Shown here: positions 26,935 to 35,286 of the stretch, piece after piece
Layout of the letters: each line of letters opens with the position of its first letter
Position numbering within the stretch: the stretch's first letter is position 1
Program-made: the position numbers and the translations under genes
Notes under the pieces: model-generated
The model's input: only the letters and a program-made list of their open reading frames with translations
Told to the model about the DNA's origin: nothing
The model's database searches: none
NCBI GenBank assembly: GCA_949287225.1
Contig: CASEFP010000003.1
Span: forward strand, 1 to 40,052
Origin: an uncultured Lentisphaeria bacterium
Lineage (GTDB): Bacteria > Verrucomicrobiota > Lentisphaeria > Victivallales > UBA1829
Reading direction: 5' to 3'
DNA length: 40,052 nucleotides

Positions 26935-27095
26935 CTGAGATCCCCTGCCCTTCCAGCGCCGAAAAATGATCGTGCGGAACACGCGAATTTCCCGTCAGCC
27001 TTTCAGTATTGGAATGAAAGAATGCCTTGACATTCGTATCAGGCCCCCTGCCCTTCCTACGCCGAAACCATAACGCACGGAGCACAAAATACCAC
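26935..27095 (-). repeat. Two further decayed repeat copies, reverse orientation
   Basis: On the minus strand, 27095-27015 contains CTCCGTGCG and TTTCGGCGTAGG (H1-H2 remnants) and a GAATGT-CAAG-GCATTC H4. 26995-26935 contains GGGAAATTCGCGTGTTCCGCACGA and TTTTTCGGCGCTGGAAGGGC (H1-H3 remnants). With the copy at 26761-26925 they form a tandem row of three degraded units. Confidence 0.55.
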
Positions 27096-27122
27096 TTCGG
27101 AACGATCTCGTTGCATTATATT

Positions 27123-27138
27123 TGTGATTTCATTCACA
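27123..27138. promoter_or_regulatory. CRP/FNR-family-type binding site
   Basis: TGTGATTTCATTCACA is an exact match to the CRP consensus TGTGA-N6-TCACA, extended to TTGTGA/TCACAA. Its centre is 91.5 bases before a start predicted at 27222, a helical phase compatible with class I activation. No CRP-family gene is visible in the window, so the regulator is unknown. Confidence 0.5.
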
Positions 27139-27187
27139 ATATATAATAAGGTGATTATTAATTTGTTTTTTTATTCACAGAAAAGAC

Positions 27188-27215
27188 TTGACATTCCGTT
27201 ATTCTGTTGTATAAT
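27188..27215 (+). promoter_or_regulatory. Consensus sigma-70 promoter
   Basis: TTGACA (27188-27193), 16-bp spacer, TATAAT (27210-27215). Both boxes are perfect, making this the best promoter in the window. It drives into the structured region at 27222-27386, not directly into a start codon. Confidence 0.8.
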
Positions 27216-27221
27216 ATGAAC

Positions 27222-27386
27222 AACCTCTACTCCATCACCCAATCGGGAGGACACAGGCAAAACAAGAAAAATTCAATACGAAGCACAGTTTACTCCCTCT
27301 TCTGACTTCGTATCCGGATTTTTCTCCTGCACCTGCCTGAGGAGTAGAGGTTATCCGACACTGCCGCGCATCCGCGCGGCAGTGCA
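27222..27386 (+). ncRNA. Predicted long-hairpin RNA with 3' hairpin
   Basis: Starting 7 bases after a perfect -10 box, the RNA would fold into nested exact stems. P1 is AACCTCTACTCC (27222-27233) with GGAGTAGAGGTT (27341-27352). P2 is CAGGCA (27254-27259) with TGCCTG (27334-27339). P3 is AGAAAAAT (27265-27272) with ATTTTTCT (27318-27325). P4 is ATACGAAG (27276-27283) with CTTCGTAT (27306-27313). The apical loop has 22 bases. An asymmetric 20-base bulge containing CCC-AATC-GGG lies on the 5' side between P1 and P2. A separate 11-bp hairpin (CACTGCCGCGC / GCGCGGCAGTG, 27359-27384) follows; it lacks a clean U-run. The closed-rod shape recalls 6S RNA, but conserved 6S features were not verified. 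A leader of the gene at 27516 is the alternative. Confidence 0.6.
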
Positions 27387-27420
27387 TTCCGCATTTCCGC
27401 ATGTTTTCCATTTTGCACGT

Positions 27421-27449
27421 TTGCATTTCCAAAGAAACGCACGTATTGT
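27421..27449 (+). promoter_or_regulatory. Candidate promoter of the sugar-binding lipoprotein gene
   Basis: TTGCAT (27421-27426), 17-bp spacer, TATTGT (27444-27449). It would give a leader of about 60 bases and let the gene be transcribed separately from the predicted RNA upstream. Confidence 0.4.
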
Positions 27450-27515
27450 TATCAGGAAATATATCCGGATCAAACAAACCGGAAGATACAACACAATCAT
27501 GACAGAGGCACCAGA

Positions 27516-28463
27516 ATGAAACGATTGATTTTCCTCCTGACACTCGTTTTTCTTTTGAGCGGCTGCGGAGAAGGCACAAGCAGAAAAATGAAAATCGGAA
27601 TTTCCATTCCGGCTGCGACGCACGGATGGACGGGCGGCGTGGTCTGGAGTGCGGAACGGGCAAAAAAGAATCTGGAGGCGGCAAATCCGGACCTTCAGGT
27701 CATTGTCACCTCCAGCGCCAATACGGCGGATCAGGTCAACCGAATCGAAAACCTGATTGCACGGAATGTGGATGCCCTGGTGGTGCTTGCTCAGGAACCT
27801 GGACCGATTTCGGATATCTGTGCAAAAGCAAAAAAGCTGGGGATTTTTCTTGTTGTCGTTTCCAATCCGCTGGACAAACCCGTCCAGGATGTTTTCGTCA
27901 ATGGAGACAATCGGAGCTTTGGCGCTGCGGCGGCAAAAGCCATGGGGCAGATCCTCAACGGGAAAGGCGATATTCTCATGATGGAAGGAGTCCCCTGCCC
28001 TATCAACACCGACCGGGTGGAATCTTTCCGTGAAACGCTGGCAAAGGAATTTCCCGGCATCCGCATTCTGGAATCCCAGGCGGCCTGGTGGAATACGGAA
28101 AAAGGATTGACCCTGATGGAAAATTATCTTCAGAAGTATCCGAAAATTGATGCGGTGTGGGCCGGTGACGACGATGTGCTTGTCGGAGCATTGAAAGCCT
28201 ATGAGGAATCCGGCCGGAAAGACATCAAAGCCATGATCGGCGGAGGCGGCAGCAGAAAAACCGTGAAACGTCTTCTGGACGGAGATCCCGTTGTCAAGGC
28301 AACCGTCACCTATTCTCCGAGTATGCTCGAACGTGGAGTGGAAATGGCGCTCGCCGGACTTCGCAACGGTAAAAAAGCCCTTCAGAAAGAGCTGATCATT
28401 CCTTCCCAGATCGTCACTCATGAAAATGCGGAGCAGTTCTATTTCCCCGATTCCGTCTATTGA
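27516..28463 (+). CDS. Periplasmic sugar-binding lipoprotein (RbsB/Peripla_BP_4 type)
   Basis: 315 residues. A lipoprotein signal with lipobox LLSGC (lipidated Cys17) is followed by a two-lobed sugar-binding protein: KIGISIPAATHGWTGGVVWSAERAKKN (first strand-helix), NRIENLIARNVDALVVLAQEPGPIS, GKGDILMMEGVP and YPKIDAVWAGDDDVLVGALKAYEE. These are landmarks of the ribose/xylose/galactose-binding class of ABC substrate-binding proteins, or of sensors derived from them. No ATPase or permease gene is nearby, so it serves a transporter encoded elsewhere or acts as a sensor. The ribosome site is weak (GAGG). A terminator candidate follows. Confidence 0.92.
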   Translation: MKRLIFLLTLVFLLSGCGEGTSRKMKIGISIPAATHGWTGGVVWSAERAKKNLEAANPDLQVIVTSSANTADQVNRIENLIARNVDALVVLAQEPGPISDICAKAKKLGIFLVVVSNPLDKPVQDVFVNGDNRSFGAAAAKAMGQILNGKGDILMMEGVPCPINTDRVESFRETLAKEFPGIRILESQAAWWNTEKGLTLMENYLQKYPKIDAVWAGDDDVLVGALKAYEESGRKDIKAMIGGGGSRKTVKRLLDGDPVVKATVTYSPSMLERGVEMALAGLRNGKKALQKELIIPSQIVTHENAEQFYFPDSVY

Positions 28464-28585
28464 GTCCGATATCAATTAAAGCGGGCGGAGGATCCTCTTT
28501 TTCCCGTTTCCGAGGAAGGGCACCGGTATTTCCTTCCTGGAGGGAGCCTCATACGCTATCCGCTATGACGATGACATCCCCCCTT

Positions 28586-28632
28586 GCGGATCCGGCATTT
28601 CCCGTCAACTCATCCTGCCGGACGCGGTTTTT
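28586..28632 (+). terminator. Terminator after the sugar-binding lipoprotein gene
   Basis: Arms GCG-GA-TCCGGCA and TGCCGGA-CGC pair (7 + 3 bp with a two-base bulge) around an 18-base loop and are followed by GG and five T. The rest of 28464-28720 holds only the topA promoter candidate. Confidence 0.55.
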
Positions 28633-28646
28633 CAGAAAAGCCTTAC

Positions 28647-28673
28647 TTGACATATCGCCAAAATGAAGATAAT
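28647..28673 (+). promoter_or_regulatory. Candidate topA promoter
   Basis: TTGACA (28647-28652), 15-bp spacer, GATAAT (28668-28673). The boxes are good and the spacer short. The leader would be about 40 bases. Confidence 0.5.
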
Positions 28674-28720
28674 GTAAAAGGATGTAAAAGGAATTTTATA
28701 AAAGGAAGAAAAACTGTATC

Positions 28721-31285
28721 ATGGAACATAAACTTGTCATAGTGGAATCGCCAGCGAAAGCCAGAACCATCGGCAAGATGCTCGGGCGCGATTATACAAT
28801 CAAAGCCTCGATGGGGCATGTGCGCGACCTGCCCGAACGAACTCTCGGCGTGGATATAGAACACGATTTCGCACCGCAGTATGAGGAAAGCAGAGAGCGG
28901 GGAAAAAATCTGAGCGATCTCAAAAGCGCGGCGAAAGGCGCATCCGAAATTTATCTCGCGCCCGACCCGGACCGCGAAGGAGAGGCAATCGCATGGCACC
29001 TGCGTGAAATTCTCTCCAAAGCCAATAAAAAGGCGAAATTCCATCGCGTCACTTTCCATGAAATCACAAAGTCCGCCATCGCCAAGGCGTTCCAGTCGCC
29101 CGGCGACATTGACATCGACCGCGTGGACGCTCAGCAGGCGCGCCGCGTCCTCGACCGGATCGTCGGCTACATGGTAAGCCCCCTGCTCTGGGGGAAAATC
29201 AAAAAAGGCGTGAGTGCGGGCCGTGTGCAGTCGGTTGCGCTGCGTCTTGTCTGCGAACGCGAGCGCCAGATTCTCTCATTCGTCCCGAAGGAATACTGGA
29301 ATTTCCTGGCGAAATTCTCTCCGGAAGGAAAATCCCGCGCCCATTTCGTTGCAAAACTCTTCAAAATCAACGGCGAAAAATTTGAAATCAATGCAAAAAA
29401 CGATGCAGACGCGCTTCTTGCCGCCGTCCGCGGCGCTTCCCGCTGGAGTGTGGACAGTATTGAGATCCAGCCACGGAAAAAATATGCCGCGCCGCCCTTC
29501 ATCACCAGCACCCTCCAGCAGGCGGCAAGCTCTGCGCTCGGATTCTCCGCGAATACGACAATGCGCATCGCCCAGCAGCTTTACGAGGGCGTGGATGTCG
29601 GGCGCGGCGGTCCCGTCGGCCTGATCACCTACATGAGAACGGACTCTGTCGCCATCGCGATCGAAGCGCAGAACGCGGCACGCGCCTTCATCGGAACCCA
29701 CTATGGGCCCGAATATGTGCCGGCGAAACACAACGTTTACAAATCGAAGGCCTCCGCACAGGGTGCGCACGAGGCGATCCGCCCGACGGATGTCAATCTG
29801 ACGCCGGAAATGGTCAAGGCATATCTCGATGACAGAATGCTCAAGCTCTATACGCTGATCTGGCGGCGCTTCACGGCAAGTCAGATGGCGCCCGCCGAAC
29901 AGCAGCGCACCACCGTCGATGTGGTTGCGAAAGGCGCGGACGCCAATACCTACGATTTCCGCGCCACGGCAACCGTCACTACCTTCCCCGGCTTCCTGCG
30001 AGCCTACGATATCAAGGAGGAAGGTTCGGAGGAAGAAGACGAAGAGACCCGCTATGCGGATATCCTCAAGGCTCTGGAAAAAGGAGACTCATGCCGTCTG
30101 ATCGACGTGCTCTCCGAACAGAAGTTCACCGAACCGCCGCCGCGCTATTCCGAAGCGACGCTCATCAAGGAGCTGGAACTCAACGGCATCGGACGGCCCT
30201 CCACCTATGCGACAATTGTCAACACCATTCAGGAGCGGCTCTATGTCAATAAGGAAAAAGGCAAACTGATTCCGACCGAACTCGGTTTTCAGATCTGCGA
30301 CTATCTTGTTCTGAGTCTGCCCGAACTTTTTCAGGTCGGTTTCACAGCCGAAATGGAAAACCAGCTCGACGAAGTGGAAGAAGGTCACGTGCAGTGGACA
30401 GCCATGATGCACACGTTCTATGATAAATTTGAAAAATGGCTGAATACGGCAAAAAGTGTCGGTGCTCCCGAAGGATCCAAGGCTTCCGCGCTGATGACCC
30501 TGCTTGATGGAATCACGCAGTGGGATGCCCCGGAGAAAAGCGCTTCACGCACCTATGACGACAAGCGTTTCTTCACCTCGCTCAAAAAGAGCTTTGACGC
30601 CGGCAAAGCCGTTTCCGCACGCCAGTGGGAGGCGATGCTCAAAATGGCGGTCAAATATGAAAGCCAGCTGCCGGGCCTGGAACAGTTCGCCGCGGATCAC
30701 GGATTCGCCGCCGATCTCGCTGATGCCGCACAGCAGATCCGCGAACGCCAGGCGAAACGCGAAGCGTGGCAGGCGAAGCGCGACGAAGCAGCGGCCGCCG
30801 CACCGCAAGAAAATGAGATGGAGGAGGTCTTCACGGCCCTTGACGGCGTCCGCTGGAATCCGCCGGAAAAGTCCGCGAGAAGGGTTTATGACGACGGAAA
30901 ATTCTACGATTCTCTCAAGAAACAGAATCAGGCCGGACGTCCGCTCTCGGAAAAACAGCTCTCCGCACTCGGGAAAATGGCGGCAAAATATCAGAACCAG
31001 ATTCCGAATTTCGATCGGATTGCCTCGATCCTCCAGATCTCCACGGCGGAAAATCCCTCTAGGGAAGCGGCCGATGCCGCGAACGCCAGAAGCGCCGAAG
31101 CCGATGCGCTTCTGGAGAAGTTCTCCCATGTGTCGAACTGGAACGAACCCAGAAAAGTCGGCAGACGCGTTTATGACGACAAGGTGTTCTATGAGTCGCT
31201 CAGAAAACAGCGCGCCGAAGGAAAGGCGCTCAGCGACCGGCAGTTTGCCGCATTGCAGAAGCTGGCCTCAAAATATCAACTCTGA
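28721..31285 (+). CDS. topA: DNA topoisomerase I with unusual triple-repeat tail
   Basis: 854 residues, type IA. The Toprim domain has KLVIVESPAKA (Glu9) and APDPDREGEAIAW (Asp82, Asp84). The catalytic tyrosine is Tyr304 in GLITYMRTDS, and QGAHEAIRPTD, NGIGRPSTYATIV and GFTAEMENQLDEVEEG complete the core to about residue 570. Instead of zinc-ribbon cysteines, the tail has three copies of a 50-60-residue unit (about 596-655, 706-765, 803-854). The unit has the pattern W-x-x-P-x-K-x-x-R-x-Y-D-D-x-x-F-x-x-S-L ... G-x-x-[LV]-S-x-[RK]-Q-x-x-A-[LM]-x-K-[ML]-A-x-K-Y, and an Ala/Gln/Arg-rich linker joins the first two. The enzyme relaxes negative supercoils. Twenty-two bases separate it from the polymerase gene. 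Confidence 0.96.
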   Translation: MEHKLVIVESPAKARTIGKMLGRDYTIKASMGHVRDLPERTLGVDIEHDFAPQYEESRERGKNLSDLKSAAKGASEIYLAPDPDREGEAIAWHLREILSKANKKAKFHRVTFHEITKSAIAKAFQSPGDIDIDRVDAQQARRVLDRIVGYMVSPLLWGKIKKGVSAGRVQSVALRLVCERERQILSFVPKEYWNFLAKFSPEGKSRAHFVAKLFKINGEKFEINAKNDADALLAAVRGASRWSVDSIEIQPRKKYAAPPFITSTLQQAASSALGFSANTTMRIAQQLYEGVDVGRGGPVGLITYMRTDSVAIAIEAQNAARAFIGTHYGPEYVPAKHNVYKSKASAQGAHEAIRPTDVNLTPEMVKAYLDDRMLKLYTLIWRRFTASQMAPAEQQRTTVDVVAKGADANTYDFRATATVTTFPGFLRAYDIKEEGSEEEDEETRYADILKALEKGDSCRLIDVLSEQKFTEPPPRYSEATLIKELELNGIGRPSTYATIVNTIQERLYVNKEKGKLIPTELGFQICDYLVLSLPELFQVGFTAEMENQLDEVEEGHVQWTAMMHTFYDKFEKWLNTAKSVGAPEGSKASALMTLLDGITQWDAPEKSASRTYDDKRFFTSLKKSFDAGKAVSARQWEAMLKMAVKYESQLPGLEQFAADHGFAADLADAAQQIRERQAKREAWQAKRDEAAAAAPQENEMEEVFTALDGVRWNPPEKSARRVYDDGKFYDSLKKQNQAGRPLSEKQLSALGKMAAKYQNQIPNFDRIASILQISTAENPSREAADAANARSAEADALLEKFSHVSNWNEPRKVGRRVYDDKVFYESLRKQRAEGKALSDRQFAALQKLASKYQL

Positions 31286-31307
31286 ATTCCGGAAAGGAAC
31301 GGCACGA

Positions 31308-33509
31308 ATGTTTCAGGCGGAAAAACGCTTAAAAAATCTGTGCGCGCTGGAAGTGGAACGCTCCGGCTCGCTGACGCTTTTTCTCCGAAACGGGGATACG
31401 GTTGAAAAACGTTCGGAATCCTTCCGCCCCTTTCTTCTGATGAGCCACCCAGATCTCCTCTCCGATCTGGACGGAGATGCCGTCATAACGGAGCTGAACG
31501 GCACAGATTCCTTCCGGTATCTTGTCACTTTCGGCGATCCGGTCCTTTATGAAAAGGCGCTGAAAATCCTGAAGCAGCGCACCGGATTCACGCCCAGCGC
31601 ACCGGGCGCGCCTTACCGGATTTTTTCCGATATGGTTCAACAGGCCCTGACGGAAAATGACATGCGCCTTTTCGAGGGGATGACCTTTCCGCAGATCCGC
31701 AGAATGCAGTTCGACATCGAAACGCTCTGCTCGCCGGAATTCGATTTCCCCAATCCCGAACGTGAGGAGGACAAAATCATCATTATTTCCATGTCCGACA
31801 GCACCGGATGGGAAAAGGTCGTCAGCCTGAACGACTATCCGACGGAAAAAGCGCTTCTCGAAGCGTTCGCGGCAACCGTGCGGGAACGCGATCCGGATAT
31901 TCTGGAAGGACACAACATCTTCCGTTTCGATCTCCCTTACATCGAGGAGCGCGCAAGGCGCCATAAAGTGAAACTCGCGCTCGGGCGGGACGGCTCCGTG
32001 CCGGCAAAACGCGCCTCGCGCTTCAGCATCGCGGAACGGACGGTCAACTACACCCGTTACGACATCTACGGACGGCACGTGGCGGACACCTTCCACCTTC
32101 TGCTCTTCTATGATGCGATTCACCGTACGCTGGAAAGCTACAATCTCAAATATGCCGCGAAACATTTCGGGATTGCGGCGCCTGACCGCACCTATCTGGA
32201 CGGCTCGGACATTTCCAGAGCATGGGAGAACGACCGCGGGACGCTTCTCAAATACGCGCTCGACGATGTGCGCGAAACACGGGCGCTTTCCGCCATTCTC
32301 TCCCCGAGCTATTTTTATCAGACTCAGCTTCTCCCGATCAGCTATCAGAACTGCATCGTGCGCGGCAATGCGACAAGGATCGACGCACTCTTCGCGGCGG
32401 AATACCTCAAGGCGGGTCACGCCCTCCCCTCCCCCGAACGCGGACGACCGTTCAGCGGGGCATTGACGCGCGCGCTGGATTCCGGCGTCTTTGAGCAGAT
32501 CGACCACTGCGACGTGCGTTCGCTGTATCCGTCGATCATTCTTTCCGAACAATGGACACCGGTGCGTGACTCCCTCGGTGTATTCCCGCGCCTCCTCGCA
32601 AAGCTGCGCTCCTTCCGCCTGAACGCCAAGGATGCGGCGAAAAACGCGAAAACACCGGAAGAAAAAGACTATTACAGTGCACTTCAGTCCACTTTCAAAA
32701 TTCTGATCAACTCGTTCTACGGCTATCTGGGCTTTGAGCAGGGATTTCTGAACGACTTCAACATGGCCGAACGAGTCACGGCGCGCGGTCGTGAAATCCT
32801 GACGCTGATGCTCGACACGCTCGAAGGCATCGGCGCAAAAATTATTGAAATGGACACCGACGGCATCTATTTTCAGCTGCGTGAGGGAGTCTCGCTCTCC
32901 GCTGTATCGAACAAACTCAAAGAGGTCCTACCGCAGGGGATCGAGGTTGATTTCGATGAATCGTATCCGGCGATGTTCTGCTACAAGAGCAAAAACTATG
33001 CGCTTCTCCATTCGGATGGATCGGTATCAATTACAGGTGCAGCGCTGAAATCGCGCGGTCTCGAACCGTTCCAGCGCCGTTATATGGAAACGATCATCCG
33101 CTGTCTTCTGACCCACGACATGGAAATGATCCGCAAAACATATGAAAATTATGTCCAGGCAATTCAAAATCACGAATTTCCGCTGCGCGATCTAGCCAAA
33201 TCGGAAAATCTCGCGGACTCCCCCGAAACCTACCGGCGCAAAATGGGCGCAGGCAACTCCCGCCGAAGCGCCGCCTATGAACTTGCCATTGCCTCCGGGC
33301 GCGACTACCGTCAGGGGGATCAGGTGACATTCTACATCACGGGGGAAAAAAAGAGAGTCTCCGTGGTGGAAAATGCAAAACTGCTTTCCGACGCAAAAGA
33401 CGGCATCCGGGATGAAAATGTGGCCTATTATCTGGACAAACTTGAGGAACTTCAGAAAAAATTCACACCCTTTCTGGAAGGAGCCACGGTTCCGGATCTT
33501 TTTTCCTGA
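31308..33509 (+). CDS. polB: Family B DNA polymerase (Pol II-like)
   Basis: 733 residues from the ATG at 31308, after GGAAAGGA; a longer open frame from 30504 lies inside topA. 3'-5' exonuclease motifs: Exo I FDIETL (Asp136, Glu138), Exo II EGHNIFRFDLPYIEE, Exo III YALDDVRET. Polymerase motifs: A is DVRSLYPSII (Asp402), B is KILINSFYGYLGF (Lys464), C is MDTDG (Asp516, Asp518). All catalytic residues are present. It is shorter than E. coli Pol II (783) but complete. Family B enzymes in bacteria act in repair and replication restart. Probably co-transcribed with topA. No clear terminator follows. Confidence 0.95.
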   Translation: MFQAEKRLKNLCALEVERSGSLTLFLRNGDTVEKRSESFRPFLLMSHPDLLSDLDGDAVITELNGTDSFRYLVTFGDPVLYEKALKILKQRTGFTPSAPGAPYRIFSDMVQQALTENDMRLFEGMTFPQIRRMQFDIETLCSPEFDFPNPEREEDKIIIISMSDSTGWEKVVSLNDYPTEKALLEAFAATVRERDPDILEGHNIFRFDLPYIEERARRHKVKLALGRDGSVPAKRASRFSIAERTVNYTRYDIYGRHVADTFHLLLFYDAIHRTLESYNLKYAAKHFGIAAPDRTYLDGSDISRAWENDRGTLLKYALDDVRETRALSAILSPSYFYQTQLLPISYQNCIVRGNATRIDALFAAEYLKAGHALPSPERGRPFSGALTRALDSGVFEQIDHCDVRSLYPSIILSEQWTPVRDSLGVFPRLLAKLRSFRLNAKDAAKNAKTPEEKDYYSALQSTFKILINSFYGYLGFEQGFLNDFNMAERVTARGREILTLMLDTLEGIGAKIIEMDTDGIYFQLREGVSLSAVSNKLKEVLPQGIEVDFDESYPAMFCYKSKNYALLHSDGSVSITGAALKSRGLEPFQRRYMETIIRCLLTHDMEMIRKTYENYVQAIQNHEFPLRDLAKSENLADSPETYRRKMGAGNSRRSAAYELAIASGRDYRQGDQVTFYITGEKKRVSVVENAKLLSDAKDGIRDENVAYYLDKLEELQKKFTPFLEGATVPDLFS

Positions 33510-33575
33510 AAATACCATTCACGGCATTACGGATCTTCCCTGAACAAGAATGCGCAATTTCTTTCTTTTGGCAGG

Positions 33576-33603
33576 TTGAAATTTTTCTTTTTACATGTAG
33601 TTT
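33576..33603 (+). promoter_or_regulatory. Candidate promoter before the Wzz-like gene
   Basis: TTGAAA (33576-33581), 16-bp spacer, TAGTTT (33598-33603). The -10 box is weak, but the region is AT-rich and no other well-placed pair is seen. Confidence 0.35.
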
Positions 33604-33652
33604 ACAGAATGTTTTTGATAGAACAGGAAATGATCTTATATGGAGACTTCAA

Positions 33653-35194
33653 ATGAATGAACAGGAACGGAATGATTCTCAAAATATGGGCGATTATACA
33701 GACGATCTGAACTTGAAAGATATTCTTGCTTTTTTTAAATTGCGTTTCAAGCGCCTGCTGCTGAGAATGATAATTACCGGTAGCATCATGGTTCTGGTCA
33801 TGATTCTCTGTGTCCTTCTTGCACCCAAAACATCAATTTGGACACGAAATATCATGGTGCTGCTTCCCAAGAGAGACAATATTGCCCGATATCCAAGCGG
33901 AAAGCCGTTCAGCAGTGCGGATCTGCTCAGCAATCCCGTGCTCCAGCAGGTTTATCAACGCAATAACCTGAAGGGAAGGATGGATTTCAAGGATTTTGTA
34001 TCCTCTTTTTTCATGACAAACAGTGATATCAAAAAAGCCATATTGGATGCGGAATACCGCGAAAAAATGGGCAAAAAAAATATCTCCGTTATTGATTTGC
34101 AGAATCTGGAACAGGAATATGCACAGAAACTCCAAATGCTGACATCGGATCTGCTTGCAATATCGATGACGCCTGACGTTCCTCTGACAAAGACACAGAT
34201 CACAAAAATTTTAAATGATATCCCCGAGGTCTGGTATCAGATTTATTCCAAACTGGAGGCAAGAGATTTTCCGCAGATTGACATGGCAACCATGCGTCAG
34301 GAAATCATTCAGGCCTCCAAACAGCCGGGACGCCTGATTCTGCTGGATAAAACCCGTGTTTACTGCAATCAGCTTCTCGCCATGTGCAACACGCTGAATG
34401 AAATGCTGCAGGGACAGAACGTCAGTCTTCCTTCCGGTGAGTTCCTGGGGGATATTCAGCAGCAGCTGCGGAATATCCAGCAATATAAAATTGATGTTTT
34501 CCATCAATATATCCTGATGAATTCCTCTTATCAGGGGGTATTCGATAAAATTTTCATATGCAGCAAGCTTCAAAATATTGAACAGGAACTCCTGAAGCTC
34601 AACAGGAAATACGATGGCACCCTTGCTGCAATCAAACTTCTGCAGACATCTGTAACATCAAAGAATGCGGAAAACATTTCCCGATCCTCCGCAAAAACAG
34701 CGGAAGCGCCTCTGACTCTGCAATTGGATAACACATTCTTCAACCAGTTTGCGGAAATGATCCGGAACGATGTAAACAACAAACTCCGAGCCACCTATGC
34801 ACAAAAGACATTGGAATATGCAGATTCAATTGCCAGTCTGGAAGCTGATAAAATTTATTTTCAGAATCTGCTCAATTCCATGAATGCGAAACAGCAAACA
34901 TCTTTCACGCTGAACCCGGAACAGTTCAACAAGCTTCTGCAGGAAATGTATACCGAACTGTTTTCCGTAGGTGGCAAGGTAGTTCAGTTCCGGGATAAAA
35001 TATTGAAAGACTATCTGAACAGCCGGACATTCTACACGCCAGTCGGAAATGTTCAATATTATTCAGAATACAGCATTCCAATTGTCAAGATTCTTCTGGG
35101 ACTTTTCGCTCTGTGGCTTTTTATCAATCTTGCCTGGGGCGTATACGATTTCTGTTTGATGAATGCCAAAGGACTGCTTCAGAAAAACCGTTGA
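33653..35194 (+). CDS. Wzz/polysaccharide co-polymerase-like membrane protein
   Basis: 513 residues. A membrane span near residues 38-58 and another near 475-497 enclose a long, helix-rich periplasmic part with coiled-coil character (Gln/Leu/Glu-rich, 100-450) and a short cytoplasmic tail. This two-span plus periplasmic coiled-coil layout is that of Wzz/PCP chain-length regulators, but the Pro/Gly motif before the second span is only partly present (TPVGNVQYYSEYSIPIVK). No polysaccharide gene is nearby. The gene has more A+T than the first operon. The ATG follows GGAGACTTCAA. Confidence 0.6.
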   Translation: MNEQERNDSQNMGDYTDDLNLKDILAFFKLRFKRLLLRMIITGSIMVLVMILCVLLAPKTSIWTRNIMVLLPKRDNIARYPSGKPFSSADLLSNPVLQQVYQRNNLKGRMDFKDFVSSFFMTNSDIKKAILDAEYREKMGKKNISVIDLQNLEQEYAQKLQMLTSDLLAISMTPDVPLTKTQITKILNDIPEVWYQIYSKLEARDFPQIDMATMRQEIIQASKQPGRLILLDKTRVYCNQLLAMCNTLNEMLQGQNVSLPSGEFLGDIQQQLRNIQQYKIDVFHQYILMNSSYQGVFDKIFICSKLQNIEQELLKLNRKYDGTLAAIKLLQTSVTSKNAENISRSSAKTAEAPLTLQLDNTFFNQFAEMIRNDVNNKLRATYAQKTLEYADSIASLEADKIYFQNLLNSMNAKQQTSFTLNPEQFNKLLQEMYTELFSVGGKVVQFRDKILKDYLNSRTFYTPVGNVQYYSEYSIPIVKILLGLFALWLFINLAWGVYDFCLMNAKGLLQKNR

Positions 35195-35286
35195 ATCTAA
35201 GACCGCTGTGCAAGGAATGGTTTCTTTCAGATTTCCTGCAATGAAAATGATCTGGGGAAAGCAGTAGTTCCGGCGCATGGGTTCCA

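Noticed and set aside
27222..27386. Assignment of the predicted RNA as 6S, SRP or RNase P RNA
   Set aside because: The rod shape alone is not enough; the known SRP and RNase P core sequences are not seen, and the open bubble of 6S was not convincingly found.
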